Source of the DNA: Glebionis coronaria
Taxonomy: Eukaryota > Streptophyta > Magnoliopsida > Asterales > Asteraceae
Direction of reading: 5' to 3'
DNA: 64,000 nucleotides
Assembly (NCBI GenBank): GCA_025667525.1
Contig: CM046880.1
Coordinates: forward strand, 595,113,895-595,177,894
A model generated the notes under the pieces. It did not search any database, had not been told where the DNA came from, and worked only from the letters and a program-made list of their open reading frames with translations. Made by a program: the position numbers and the translations under genes. Below, piece after piece: positions 1-12,962 of the stretch. Position 1 is the stretch's first letter. Each line of letters starts with the position of its first letter.

Positions 1-616
1 AAGCCTACATAAGTGAATAATATGCAAAAGAAGGACAAGTATTTTTTGACATTTCATGTAGGATCAACGTGCTTATGTATTATATGACTCTGAAATATTT
101 CATTCCATGTTTTATTCTATTAAAATTGAGAGCTATCAAGAAATAGAGTACCAAACATAATCGCTAACATTCAAAAACAAATTTATATTGAAATTATCTG
201 AAAACGTGGGTTTTAATAAAATGGTCATAACATGTGATACATGACTCCGTTTCAAGACCACAACTAAGAAAATAGATGCTTGAAAGAAGGAGTACTTTTA
301 TCCAGGCAAGCATTGGTCAAAAGCGACTAAACCCGATCAAAAACTGATAAAAACCTACCAAGAACAGCTAAAAATGCCGTAACCGGCTCAAATCATCCAA
401 ACCTAAGAAAAAACCTCTAAAATTATTTCCAGTCCATATAGACCACATAGAGGCAAAATGTATTTTCCCGGATTCTTGTTGGATAAAACACATCTATATG
501 TTTGCTCTGTTTAGTTTTGGTTGTGTTTTATAGGTGTAAAAGTTGGTCAGCTAGTATTTGAGGTAGTTGTGAATGTAGTAGACAAAGAGCATCTCGACGG
601 CACATTATAGTATAAA

Positions 617-662
617 GGTCAAGACATGAGTGTGCTCTAACAACACGTCATGTTATTTGACC
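617..662 (+). repeat. Conserved imperfect hairpin in every monomer (representative)
   Basis: GGTCAA at the left pairs with TTGACC at the right. Inside these, ACATGA pairs with TCATGT and TGT pairs with ACA, with small bulges and a loop of about 9 nt (GCTCTAACA). That is 15 paired bases in a 46-nt segment lying just before the monomer end. The same segment recurs at about unit position 617-622 in nearly all units, with few changes in the arms. A structural or binding role is inference only. Confidence 0.75.
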
Positions 663-2072
663 TAAAAATGATATTGTTTAACTTTGGGAAGCCTACATAG
701 GTGAATAATATGCAAAAGAAGGACAAGTTTTTTTGTACATTTCATGTAGGATCAACTTGCTTATGTATTATATGACTCTGAAATATTTGATTCCATGTTT
801 TATTCTATTAAAATTGAGAGCTATCAAGAAATAAAGTACCAAACACAATCACTAACATACAAAAACAAATTTATATTGAAATTATATGAAAACGTGGGTT
901 GCAATAAAATGGTCATAACATGTGATACATGACTCCGTTTCAAGACCACGACTAAGAAAATGGATGCTTGAAAAAAGGAGTACTTTTATCCAGGCAAGCA
1001 TTGGTCAAAAGCGACTAAACCTGATTAAAAACTGATAAAAACCTACCAAGAACGGCTAAAAATGCCGTAACCGGCTCAAATCATCCAAACCTAAGAATAA
1101 ACCTCTAAAATTATTTCCAGTCCATATAGACCACATAGAATCCGGGAAAAATGTATTTTTCCGGATTCTTGATGGATAAAACACATCTATATGTTTGCTC
1201 TGTTTAGTTTTGGTTGTGTTTTATAGGTGTAAAAGTTGGTCAGCTAGTATTTGAGGTAGTTGTGAATGTAGTAGACAAAGAGCATCTCGACGACACATTA
1301 TAGTATAAAGGTCAAGACATGAGTGTGCTCTAACAGCACGTCATGTTATTTGACCTAAAAATGATATTGTTTAACCTTGGGAAGCCTACATAGATGAATA
1401 ATATTCAAAAGAAGGACAAGTATTTTTTGACATTTCATGTAGGATCAACTTGCTTATGTATTATATGACTCTGAAATATTTGATTCCATGTTTTATTCTA
1501 TTAAAATTGAGAGCTATCAAGAAATAGAGTACCAAACACAATCACTAACATACAAAAACAAATTTATATTGAAATTATCTGAAAACGTGGGTTGCAATAA
1601 AATGGTCATAACATGTGATACATGACTCCGTTTCAAGACCACGACTAAGAAAATGGATGCTTGAAAAAAGGAGTACTTTTATCCAGGCAAGCATTGGTCA
1701 AAAGCGACTAAACCCGATCAAAAACTGATAAAAACTTACCAAGAACAGCTAAAAATGCCGTAACCGGCTCAAATCATCCAAACCTAAGAAAAAATCTAAA
1801 ATTATTTCCAGTCCATATAAACCACATAGAATCCGAGAAAAGTGTATTTTCCCGGATTTTTGAAGGATAAAACACATCTATATGTTTGCTCTGTTTAGTT
1901 TTGGTTGTGTTTTATTGGTGTAAAAGTTGGTCAGCTAGTATTTGAGGTAGTTGTGAATGTAGTAGACAAAGAGCATCTTGACGGCACATTATAGTATAAA
2001 GGTCAAGACATGAGTGTGCTCTAACAGCACGTCATGTTATTTGACCTAAAAATGATATTGTTTAACCTTGGG

Positions 2073-4832
2073 AAGCCTACATAGGTGAATAATAGGCAAA
2101 AGAAGGACAAGTATTTTTTGACATTTCATGTAGGATCAACTTGCTTATGTATTATATGACTCTGAAATATTTGATTCCATGTTTTATTCTATTAAAATTG
2201 AGAGCTATCAAGAAATAGAGTACCAAACACAATCGCTAACATACAAAAACAAATTTATATTGAAATTATCTGAAAACGTGGGTTGCAATAAAATGGTCAT
2301 AACATGTGATACATGACTCCGTTTCAAGACCACGACTAAGAAAATGGATGCTTGAAAAAAGGAGTACTTTTATCCAGGCAAGCATTGGTCAAAAGCGAAT
2401 AAACCCGATCAAAAACTGATAAAAACCTACCAAGAACAGTTAAAAATGCCGTAACCGGCTCAAATCATCCAAACCTAAGAAAAACCTCTAAAATTATTTC
2501 CAGTCCATATAGACCACATAGAATCCGGGAAAAATGTATTTTCCCGGATTCTTGATGGATAAAACACATCTATATGTTTGCTCTGTTTAGTTTTGGTTGT
2601 GTTTTATTGGTGTAAAAGTTGGTCAGCTAGTATTTGAGGTAGTTGTGAATGTAGTAGACAAAGAGCATCTCGACGGCACATTATAGTATAAAGGTCAAGA
2701 CATGAGTGTGCTCTATTAACACGTCATGTTATTTGACCTAAAAATGATATTGTTTAACCTTGGGAAGCCTACATAGGTGAATAATATGCAAAAGAAGGAC
2801 AAGTATTTTTTGACATTTCATGTAGGATCAACTTGCTTATGTATTATATGACTCTGAAATATTTGATTCCATGTTTTATTCTATTAAAATTGAGAGCTAT
2901 CAAGAAATAGAGTACCAAACACAATCGCTAACATACAAAAACAAATTTATATTGAAATTATCTGAAAACGTGGGTTGCAATAAAATGGTCATAACATGTG
3001 ATACATGACTCCGTTTCTAGACCACGACTAAGAAAATGGATGCTTGAAAAAAGGAGTACTTTTATCCAGGCAAGCATTGGTCAAAAGCGACTAAACCCGA
3101 TCAAAAACTGATAAAAACCTACCAAGAACAGCTAAAAATGCCGTAACCGGCTCAAATCATCCAAACCTAAGAAAAAACCTCTAAAATTATTTCCAGTCCA
3201 TATAGACCACATAGAGGCAAAATGTATTTTCCCAGATTCTTGTTGGATAAAACACATCTATATGTTTGCTCTATTTAGTTTTGGTTGTGTTTTATTGGTG
3301 TAAAAGTTGGTCAGCTAGTATTTGAGGTAGTTGTGAATGTAGTAGACAAAGAGCATCTCGACGGCACATTATAGTATAAAGGTCAAGACATGAGTGTGCT
3401 CTAACAACACGTCATGTTATTTGACCTAAAAATGATATTGTTTAACCTTGGGAAGCCTACATAGGTGAATAATATGCAAAAGAAGGACAAGTATTTTTTG
3501 ACATTTCATGTAGGATCAACTTGCTTATGTATTATATGACTCTGAAATATTTGATTCCATGTTTTATTCTATTAAAATTGAGAGCTATCAAGAAATAGAG
3601 TACCAAACACAATCGCTAACATACAAAAACAAATTTATATTGAAATTATCTGAAAACGTGGGTTGCAATAAAATGGTCATAACATGTGATACATGACTCT
3701 GTTTCAAGACCACGACTAAGAAAATGGATGCTTGAAAAAAGGAGTACTTTTATCCAGGCAAGAATTGGTCAAAAGCGAATAAACCCGATCAAAAACTGAT
3801 AAAAACCTACCAAGAACAGTTAAAAATGCCGTAACCGGCTCAAATCATCCAAACCTAAGAAAAACCTCTAAAATTATTTCCAGTCCATATAGACCACATA
3901 GAATCCGGGAAAAATGTATTTTCCCGGATTCTTGATGGATAAAACACATCTAGATGTTTGCTCTGTTTAGTTTTGGTTGTGTTTTATTGGTGTAAAAGTT
4001 GGTCAGCTAGTATTTGAGGTAGTTGTGAATGTAGTAGACAAAGAGCATCTCGACGGCACATTATAGTATAAAGGTCAAGACATGAGTGTGCTCTATTAAC
4101 ACGTCATGTTATTTGACCTAAAAATGATATTGTTTAACCTTGGGAAGCCTACATAGGTGAATAATATGCAAAAGAAGGACAAGTATTTTTTGACATTTCA
4201 TGTAGGATCAACTTGCTTATGTATTATATGACTCTGAAATATTTGATTCCATGTTTTATTCTATTAAAATTGAGAGCTATCAAGAAATAGAGTACCAAAC
4301 ACAATCGCTAACATACAAAAACAAATTTATTTTGAAATTATCTGAAAACGTGGGTTGCAATAAAATGGTCATAACATGTGATACATGACTCCGTTTCTAG
4401 ACCACGACTAAGAAAATGGATGCTTGAAAAAAGGAGTACTTTTATCCAGGCAAGCATTGGTCAAAAGCGACTAAACCCGATCAAAAACTGATAAAAACCT
4501 ACCAAGAACAGCTAAAAATGCCGTAACCGGCTCAAATCATCCAAACCTAAGAAAAAACCTCTAAAATTATTTCCAGTCCAGATAGACCACATAGAGGCAA
4601 AATGTATTTTCCCAGATTCTTGTTGGATAAAACACATCTATATGTTTGCTCTATTTAGTTTTGGTTGTGTTTTATTGGTGTAAAAGTTGGTCAGCTAGTA
4701 TTTGAGGTAGTTGTGAATGTAGTAGACAAAGAGCATCTCGACGGCACATTATAGTATAAAGGTCAAGACATGAGTGTGCTCTAACAACACGTCATGTTAT
4801 TTGACCTAAAAATGATATTGTTTAACCTTGGG
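2073..4832 (+). repeat. Tandem duplication of a satellite dimer (2 x 1380 bp)
   Basis: The dimer 2073-3452 is followed by a near-copy at 3453-4832. Shared private changes are CTCTATTAACACG at about 2711 and 4091, GTTTCTAGACC at about 3013 and 4393, AAGCGAATAAACC at about 2394 and 3774, and CCCAGATTC at about 3231 and 4611. The few differences include CTAGATGTT at 3950 and TTTATTTTGAAA at about 4326. The two copies therefore separated recently by unequal exchange. Confidence 0.9.
2522..2550 (+). repeat. 12-bp-arm palindrome of the 693-bp class (representative)
   Basis: AATCCGGGAAAA, then loop ATGTA, then TTTTCCCGGATT: a perfect inverted repeat. It is present in the long class and absent in the 688-bp class, where AGAGGCAAAATG replaces the left arm while the right arm stays. 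Many central units carry a decayed version (GGGAACAATG with TTTTCCTGGATT). The 5-bp length difference between classes lies exactly here. Confidence 0.85.
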
Positions 4833-7800
4833 AAGCCTACATAGGTGAATAATATGCAAAAGAAGGACAAGTATTTTTTGACATTTCATGTAGGATCAAC
4901 TTTCTTATGTATTATATGACTTTGAAATATTTGATTCCATGTTTTATTCTATTAAAATTGAGAGCTATCAAGAAATAGAGTACCAAACACAATCGCTAAC
5001 ATACAAAAACAAATTTATATTGAAATTATCTGAAAACGTGGGTTGCAATAAAATGGTCATAACATGTGATACATGACTCCGTTTCAAGACCACGACTAAG
5101 AAAATGGATGCTTGAAAAAAGGAGTACTTTTATCCAGGCAAGCATTGGTCAAAAGCGACTAAACCCGATCAAAAACTGATAAAAACCTACCAAGAACAGC
5201 TAAAAATGCCGTAACCGGTTCAAATCATCCAAACCTAAGAAAAAACCTCTAAAATTATTTCCAGTCCATATAGACCACATAGAATCCGGGAAAAATGTAT
5301 TTTCCCGGATTCTTGATGGATAAAACACATCTATATGTTTGCTCTATTTAGTTTTGGTTGTGTTTTATTGGTGTAAAAGTTGGTCAGCTAGTATTTGAGG
5401 TAGTTGTGAATGTAGTAGACAAAGAGCATCTTGACGACACATTATTGTATAATGGTCAAGACATGAGTGTGCTCTAACAACACGTCATGTTATTTGACCT
5501 AAAAATGATATTGTTTAACCTTGGGAAGCCTACATAGGTGAATAATATGCAAAAGAAGGACAAGTATTTTTTGACATTTCATGTAGGATCAACGTGCTTA
5601 TGTATTATATGACTCTGAAATATTTGATTCCATGTTTTATTCTATTAAAATTGAGAGCTATCAAGAAATAGAGTACCAAACACAGTCGCTAACATTCAAA
5701 AACAAATTTATATTGAAATTATCTGAAAACGTGGGTTGCAATAAAATGGTCATAACATGTGATACATGACTCCGTTTCAAGACCACAACTAAGAAAATAG
5801 ATGCTTGATAGAAGGAGTACTTTTATCCAGGCAAGCATTGGTCAAAAGCGACTAAACCCGATCAAAAACTGATAAAAACCTACCAAGAACAGCTAAAAAT
5901 GCCGTAACCGGCTCAAATCATCCAAAACTAAGAAAAAACCTCTAAAATTATTTCCAGTCCATATAGACCACATAGAGGCAAAATGTATTTTCCCGGATTC
6001 TTGTTGGATAAAACACATCTATATGTTTGCTCTGTTTAGTTTTGGTTGTGTTTTATAGGTGTAAAAGTTGGTCAGCTAGTATTTGAGGTAGTTGTGAATG
6101 TAGTAGACAAAGAGCATCTCGACGGCACATTATAGTATAAAGGTCAAGACATGAGTGTCCTCTAACAACACGTCATGTTATTTGACCTAAAAATGATATT
6201 GTTTAACCTTGGGAAGCCTACATAGGTGAATAATATGCAAAAGAAGGACAAGTATTTTTTGACATTTCATGTAGGATCAACTTGCTTATGTATTATATGA
6301 CTCTGAAATATTTGATTCCATGTTTTATTCTATTAAAATTGAGAGCTATCAAGAAATAGAGTACCAAACACAATCACTAACATACAAAAACAAATTTATA
6401 TTGAAATTATCTGAAAACGTGGGTTGCAATAAAATGGTCATAACATGTGATACATGACTCCGTTTCAAGACCACGACTAAGAAAATGGATGCTTGAAAAA
6501 AGGAGTACTTTTATCCAGGCAAGCATTGGTCAAAAGAGACTAAACCCGATCAAAAACTGATAAAAACCTACCAAGAACAGCTAAAAATGCCGTAACCGGC
6601 TCAAATCATCCAAACCTAAGAAAAAACCTCTAAAATTATTTCCAGTCAATATAGACCACATAGAATCCGGGAAAAATGTATTTTCCCTGATTCTTGATGG
6701 ATAAAACACATCTATATGTTTGCTCTGTTTAGTTTTGGTTGTGTTTTATTGGTGTAAAAGTTGGTCAGCTAGTATTTGAGGTAGTTGTGAATGTAGTAGA
6801 CAAAGAGCATCTCGACGGCACATTATAGTATAAAGGTCCAGACATGAGTGTGCTCTAACAACACGTCATGTTATTTGACCTAAAAATGATATTGTTTAAC
6901 CTTGGGAAGCCTACATAGGTGAATAATATGCAAAAGAAGGACAAGCATTTTTTGACATTTCATGTAGGATCAACTTGCTTATGTATTATATGACTCTGAA
7001 AATTTTGATTCCATGTTTTATTCTATTAAAATTGAGAGCTATCAAGAAATAGAGTACCAAACACAATCGCTAACATACAAAAACAAATTTATATTGAAAT
7101 TATCTGAAAACGTGGGTTGCAATAAAATGGTCATAACATGTGATACATGACTCCGTTTCAAGACCACAACTAAGAAAATGGATGCTTGAAAGAAGGAGTA
7201 CTTTTATCCAGGCAAGCATTGGTCAAAAGCGACTAAACCCGATCAAAAACTGATTAAAACCTACCAAGAACAGCTAAAAATGCCGTAACCGGCTCAAATC
7301 ATCCAAACCTAAGAAAAAACCTCTAAAATTATTTCCAGTCCATATAGACCACATAGAGGCAAAATGTATTTGCCCGGATTCTTGTTGGATAAAACACATC
7401 TATATGTTTGCTCTGTTTAGTTTTGGTTGTGTTTTATTGGTGTAAAAGTTGGTCAGCTAGTATTTGAGGTAGTTGTGAATGTAGTAGACAAAGAGCATCT
7501 CGACGGCACATTATAGTATAAAGGTCAAGACATGAGTGTGCTCTAACAACACGTCATGTTATTTGACCTAAAAATTATATTGTTTAACCTTGGGAAGCCT
7601 ACATAGATGAATAATATGCAAAAGAAGGACAAGTATTTTTTGACATTTCATGTAGGATCAACTTGCTTATGTATTATATGACTCTGAAATATTTGATTCC
7701 ATGTTTTATTCTATTAAAATTGAGAGCTATCAAGAAATAGAGTACCGAACACAATCGCTAACATACAAAAACAAATTTATATTGAAATTATCTGAAAACG

Positions 7801-8975
7801 TGGGTTGCAATAAAATGGTCATAACATGTGATACATGACTCCGTTTCAAGACCACGACTAAGAAAATGGATGCTTGAAAAAAGGAGTACTTTTATCCAGG
7901 CAAGCATTGGTCAAAAGCGACTAAACCCGATCAAAAACTGATAAAAACCTACCAAGAACAGCTAAAAATGCCGTAACCGGCTCAAATCATCCAAACCTAA
8001 GAAAAAACCTCTAAAATTATTTCCAGTCAATATAGACCACATAGAATCCGGGAAAAATGTATTTTCCCTGATTCTTGATGGATAAAACACATCTATATGT
8101 TTGCTCTGTTTAGTTTTGGTTATGTTTTATTGGTGTAAAAGTTGGTCAGCTAGTATTTGAGGTAGTTGTGAATGTAGTAGACAAAGAGCATCTCGACGGC
8201 ACATTATAGTATAAAGGTCAAGACATGAGTGTGCTCTAACAACACGTCATGTTATTTGACCTAAAAATGATATTGTTTAACCTTGGGAAGCCTACATAGG
8301 TGAATAATATGCAAAAGAAGGACAAGTATTTTTTGACATTTCATGTAGGATCAACTTGCTTATGTATTATATGACTCTGAAATATTTGATTCCATGTTTT
8401 ATTCTATTAAAATTGAGAGCTATCAAGAAATAGAGTACCAAACACAATCGCTAACATACAAAAACAAATTTATATTGAAATTATCTGAAAACGTGGGTTG
8501 CAATAAAATGGTCATAACATGTGATACATGACTCCGTTTCAAGACCACAACTAAGAAAATGGATGCTTGAAAGAAGGAGTACTTTTATCCAGGCAAGCAT
8601 TGGTCAAAAGCGACTAAACTCGATCAAAAACTGATAAAAACCTACCAAGAACTGCTAAAAATGTCGTAACCGGCTCAAATCATCCAAACCTAAGAAAAAA
8701 CCTCTAAAATTATTTCCAGTTCATATAGACCACATAGAGGCAAAATGTATTTGCCCGGATTCTTGTTGGATAAAACACATCTATATGTTTGCTCTGTTTA
8801 GTTTTGGTTGTGTTTTATTGGTGTAAAAGTTGGTCAGCTAGTATTTGAGGTAGTTGTGAATGTAGTAGACAAAGAGCATCTCGACGGCACATTATAGTAT
8901 AAAGGTCAAGACATGAGTGTGCTCTAACAACACGTCATGTTATTTGACCTAAAAATTATATTGTTTAACCTTGGG

Positions 8976-11900
8976 AAGCATACATAGATGAATAATATGC
9001 AAAAGAAGGACAAGTATTTTTTGACATTTCATGTAGGATCAACTTGCTTATGTATTATATGACTCTGCAATATTTGATTCCATGTTTTATTCTATTAAAA
9101 TTGAGAGCTATCAAGAAATAGAGTACCAAACACAATCGCTAACATACAAAAACAAATTTATATTGAAATTATCTGAAAACGTGGGTTGCAATAAAATGGT
9201 CATAACATGTGATACATGACTCCGTTTCAAGACCACGACTAAGAAAATGGATGCTTGAAAAAAGGAGTACTTTTTTCCAGGCAAGCATTGGTCAAAAGCG
9301 ACTAAACCTGATCAAAAACTGATAAAAACCTACCAAGAACAGCTAAAAATGTCGTAACCGGCTCAAATCATCCAAACCTAAGAATGTATTTTAGAGGTTT
9401 TTTCTGATACTAGCTGACCAACTTTTACACCAATAAAACACAACCAAAACTAAACAATTTTAGAGGTTTTTTCTGAAAAATGTATTTTCCCGGATTCTTG
9501 ATGGATAGAACACATCTATATGTTTGCTCTGTTTAGTTTTGGTTGTGTTTTATTGGTGTAAAAGTTGGTCAGCTAGTATTTGAGGTAGTTGTGAATGTAG
9601 TAGACAAAGAGCATCTCGACGGCACATTATAGTATAAAGGTCCAGACATGAGTGTGCTCTAACAACACGTCATGTTATTTGACCTAAAAATGATATTGTT
9701 TAACCTTGGGAAGCCTACATAGGTGAATAATATGTAAAAGAAGGACAAGTATTTATTGACATTTCATGTAGGATCAACTTGCTTATGTATTATATGACTC
9801 TGAAAATTTTGATTCCATGTTTTATTCTATTAAAATTGAGAGCTATCAAGAAATAGAGTACCAAACACAATCGCTAACATACAAAAACAAATTTATATTG
9901 AAATTATCTGAAAACGTGGGTTGCAATAAAATGGTCATAACATGTGATACATGACTCCGTTTCAAGACCACAACTAAGAAAATGGATGCTTGAAAGAAGT
10001 AGTACTTTTATCCAGGCAAGCATTGGTCAAAAGCGACTAAACCCGATCAAAAACTGATAAAAACCTACCAAGAACAGCTAAAAATGCCGTAACCGGCTCA
10101 AATCATCCAAACCTAAGAAAAAACCTCTAAAATTATTTCCAGTCCATATAGACCACATAGAGGCAAAATGTATTTGCCCGGATTCTTGTTAGATAAAACA
10201 CATCTATATGTTTGCTCTGTTTAGTTTTGGTTGTGTTTTATTGGTGTAAAACTTGGTCAGCTAGTATTTGAGGTAGTTGTGAATGTAGTAGACAAAGAGC
10301 ATCTCGACGGCACATTATAGTATAAAGGTCAAGACATGAGTGTGCTCTAAAAACACGTCATGTTATTTGACCTAAAAATTATATTGTTTACCCTTGGGAA
10401 GCCTACATAGATGAATAATATGCAAAAGAAGGACAAGTATTTTTTGACATTTCATGTAGGATCAACTTGCTTATGTATTATATGACTCTGAAATATTTGA
10501 TTCCATGTGTTATTCTATTAAAATTGAGAGCTATCAAGAAATAGAGTACCAAACACAATCGCTAAGATACAAAAACAAATTTATATTGAAATTATCTGAA
10601 AACGTGGGTTGCAATAAAATGGTCATAACATGTGATACATGACTCCGTTTCAATACCACAACTAAGAAAATGGATGCTTGAAAGAAGGAGTACTTTTATC
10701 CAGGCAAGCATTGGTCAAAAGCGACTAAACCCGATCAAAAACTGATAAAAACCTACCAAGAACTGCTAAAAATGCCGTAACCGGCTCAAATCATCCAAAC
10801 CTAAGAAAAAACCTCTAAAATTATTTCCAGTTCATATAGACCACATAGAGGCAAAATGTATTTGCCCGGATTCTTGTTGGATAAAACACATCTATATGTT
10901 TGCTCTGTTTAGTTTTGGTTGTGTTTTATTGGTGTAAAAGTTGGTCAGCTAGTATTTGAGGTAGTTGTGAATGTAGTAGACAAAGAGCATCTCGACGGCA
11001 CATTATAGTATAAAGGTCAAGACATGAGTGTGCTCTAACAACACGTCATGTTATTTGACCTAAAAATTATATTGTTTAACCTTGGAAAGCCTACATAGAT
11101 GAATAATATGCAAAAGAAGGACAAGTATTTTTTGACATTTCATGTAGGATCAACTTGCTTATGTATTATATGACTCTGAAAATTTTGATTCCATGTTTTA
11201 TTCTATTAAAATTGAGAGCTATCAAGAAATAGAGTACCAAACACAATCGCTAACATACAAAAAAAAATTTATATTGAAATTATCTGAAAATGTGGGTTGC
11301 AATAAAATGGTCATAACATGTGATACATGACTCCGTTTCAAGACCACAACTAAGAAAATGGATGCTTGAAAGAAGGAGTACTTTTATCCAGGCAAGCATT
11401 GGTCAAAAGCGACTAAACCCGATCAAAAACTGATAAAATCCTACCAAGAACAGCTAAAAATGCCGTAACCGGCTCAAATCATCCAAACCTAAGAAAAAAC
11501 CTCTAAAATTTTTTCCAGTCCATATAGACCACATAGAGGCAAAATGTATTTGCCCGGATTCTTGTTGGATAAAACACATCTATATGTTTGCTCTGTTTAG
11601 TTTTGGTTGTGTTTTATTGGTGTAAAAGTTGGTCAGCTAGTATTTGAGGTAGTTGTGAATGTAGTAGACAAAGAGCATCTCGACGACACATTATAGTATA
11701 AAGGTCCAGATATGAGTGTGCTCTAACAACACGTCATGTTATTTGACCTAAAAATTATATTGTTTAACCTTGGGAAGCCTACATAGGTGAATAATATGCA
11801 AAAGAAGGACAAGTATTTTTTGACTTTTCATGTAGGATCAACTTGCTTATGTATTATATGACTCTGAAATTTTTGATTCCATGTTTTATTCTATTAAAAC

Positions 11901-12461
11901 TGAGAGCTATCAAGAAATAGAGTACCAAACACAATCGCTAACATACAAAAACAAATTTATATTGAAATTATCTGAAAACGTGGGTTGCAATAAAATGGTC
12001 ATAACATGTGATACATGACTCCGTTTCAAGACCACAACTAAGAAAATGGATGCTTGAAAGAAGGAGTACTTTTATCCAGGCAAGCATTGGTCAAAAGCGA
12101 CTAAACCCGATCAAAAACTGATAAAAACCTACCAAGAACAGCTAAAAATGCCGTAACCGGCTCAAATCATCCAAACCTAAGAAAAACCTCTAAAATTATT
12201 TCCAGTCCATATAGACCACATAGAGGCAAAATGTATTTGCCCGGATTCTTGTTGGATAAAACACATCTATATGTTTGCTCTGTTTAGTTTTGGTTGTGTT
12301 TTATTGGTGTAAAAGTTGGTCAGCTAGTATTTGAGGTAGTTGTGAATGTAGTAGACAAAGAGCATCTCGACGACACATTATAGTATAAAGGTCAAGACAT
12401 GAGTGTGCTCTAACAACACGTCATGTTATTTGACCTAAAAATTATATTGTTTAACCTTGGG
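8976..12461 (+). repeat. Satellite segment 2: one 735-bp monomer then four 688-type monomers
   Basis: Unit starts: 8976 (735 bp, inverted fragment), 9711, 10399, 11087, 11775 (687 bp). The four short units all have the GGC form (AGAGGCAAAATGTATTTGCCC), so the dimer alternation of segment 1 stops here. Most units end with TAAAAATTATATTG instead of TAAAAATGATATTG, a change also seen at 7571 and 8951, which links this block to the end of segment 1. Confidence 0.9.
9384..9476 (+). repeat. Inverted internal fragment in monomer 14
   Basis: After AACCTAAGAA the usual sequence is replaced by a composite. It begins with ATGTATTTTAGAGG, continues with a 48-bp segment (9408-9455) that is the reverse complement of 9531-9578 in the same monomer, and ends with another inverted AGAGGTTTTTTCT. 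The direct repeat TTTTAGAGGTTTTTTCTGA flanks the inverted arm on both sides. The monomer grows to 735 bp and can fold into a long hairpin with a spacer of about 75 bp. Confidence 0.93.
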
Positions 12462-12869
12462 AAGCCTACATAGATGAATAATATGCAAAAGAAGGACAAG
12501 TATTTTTTGACATTTCATGTAGGATCAACTTGCTTATGTATTATATGACTCTGAAATATTTGATTCCATGTTTTATTCTATTAAAATTGAGAGCTATCAA
12601 GAAATAGAGTACCAAACACAATCGCTAACATACAAAAACAAATTTATATTGAAATTATCTGAAAACGTGGGTTGCAATAAAATAGTCATAACATGTGATA
12701 CATGACTCCGTTTCAAGACCACGAATAAGAAAATGGATGCTTGAAAAAAGGAGTACTTTTATCCAGGCAAGCCTTGGTCAAAAGCGACTAAACCCGATCA
12801 AAAACTGATAAAAACCTACCAAGAACAGCTAAAAATGTCGTAACCGGCTCAAATCATCCAAACCTAAGA

Positions 12870-12962
12870 ATGTATTTTAGAGGTTTTTTCTGATACTAGC
12901 TGACCAACTTTTACACCAATAAAACACAACCAAAACTAAACAATTTTAGAGGTTTTTTCTGA
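12870..12962 (+). repeat. Inverted internal fragment in monomer 19
   Basis: Same composite as at 9384-9476, at the same monomer offset. The 48-bp inverted arm is 12894-12941 and its forward partner is 13017-13064. The monomer also shares AAAATGTCGTAACC with the 8976 monomer, which supports common descent of the rearrangement rather than independent origin. Confidence 0.93.

Larger units (their letters stand above)
1..8975 (+). repeat. Satellite segment 1: monomers 1-13, alternating 688/693 dimers
   Basis: Unit starts: 1, 689, 1382, 2073, 2765, 3453, 4145, 4833, 5526, 6214, 6907, 7595, 8288. Short units carry AGAGGCAAAATG near position 510. Long units carry the AATCCGGG form with the palindrome. 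The two alternate through most of the segment, so the effective repeat is a dimer of about 1380 bp. Nearly all units have the TGTATTATATG form near position 85. Units 1 and 9 share rare changes (AACGTGCTT, CATTCAAAAAC, AATAGATGC), which suggests an older duplication spanning several units. Confidence 0.93.
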
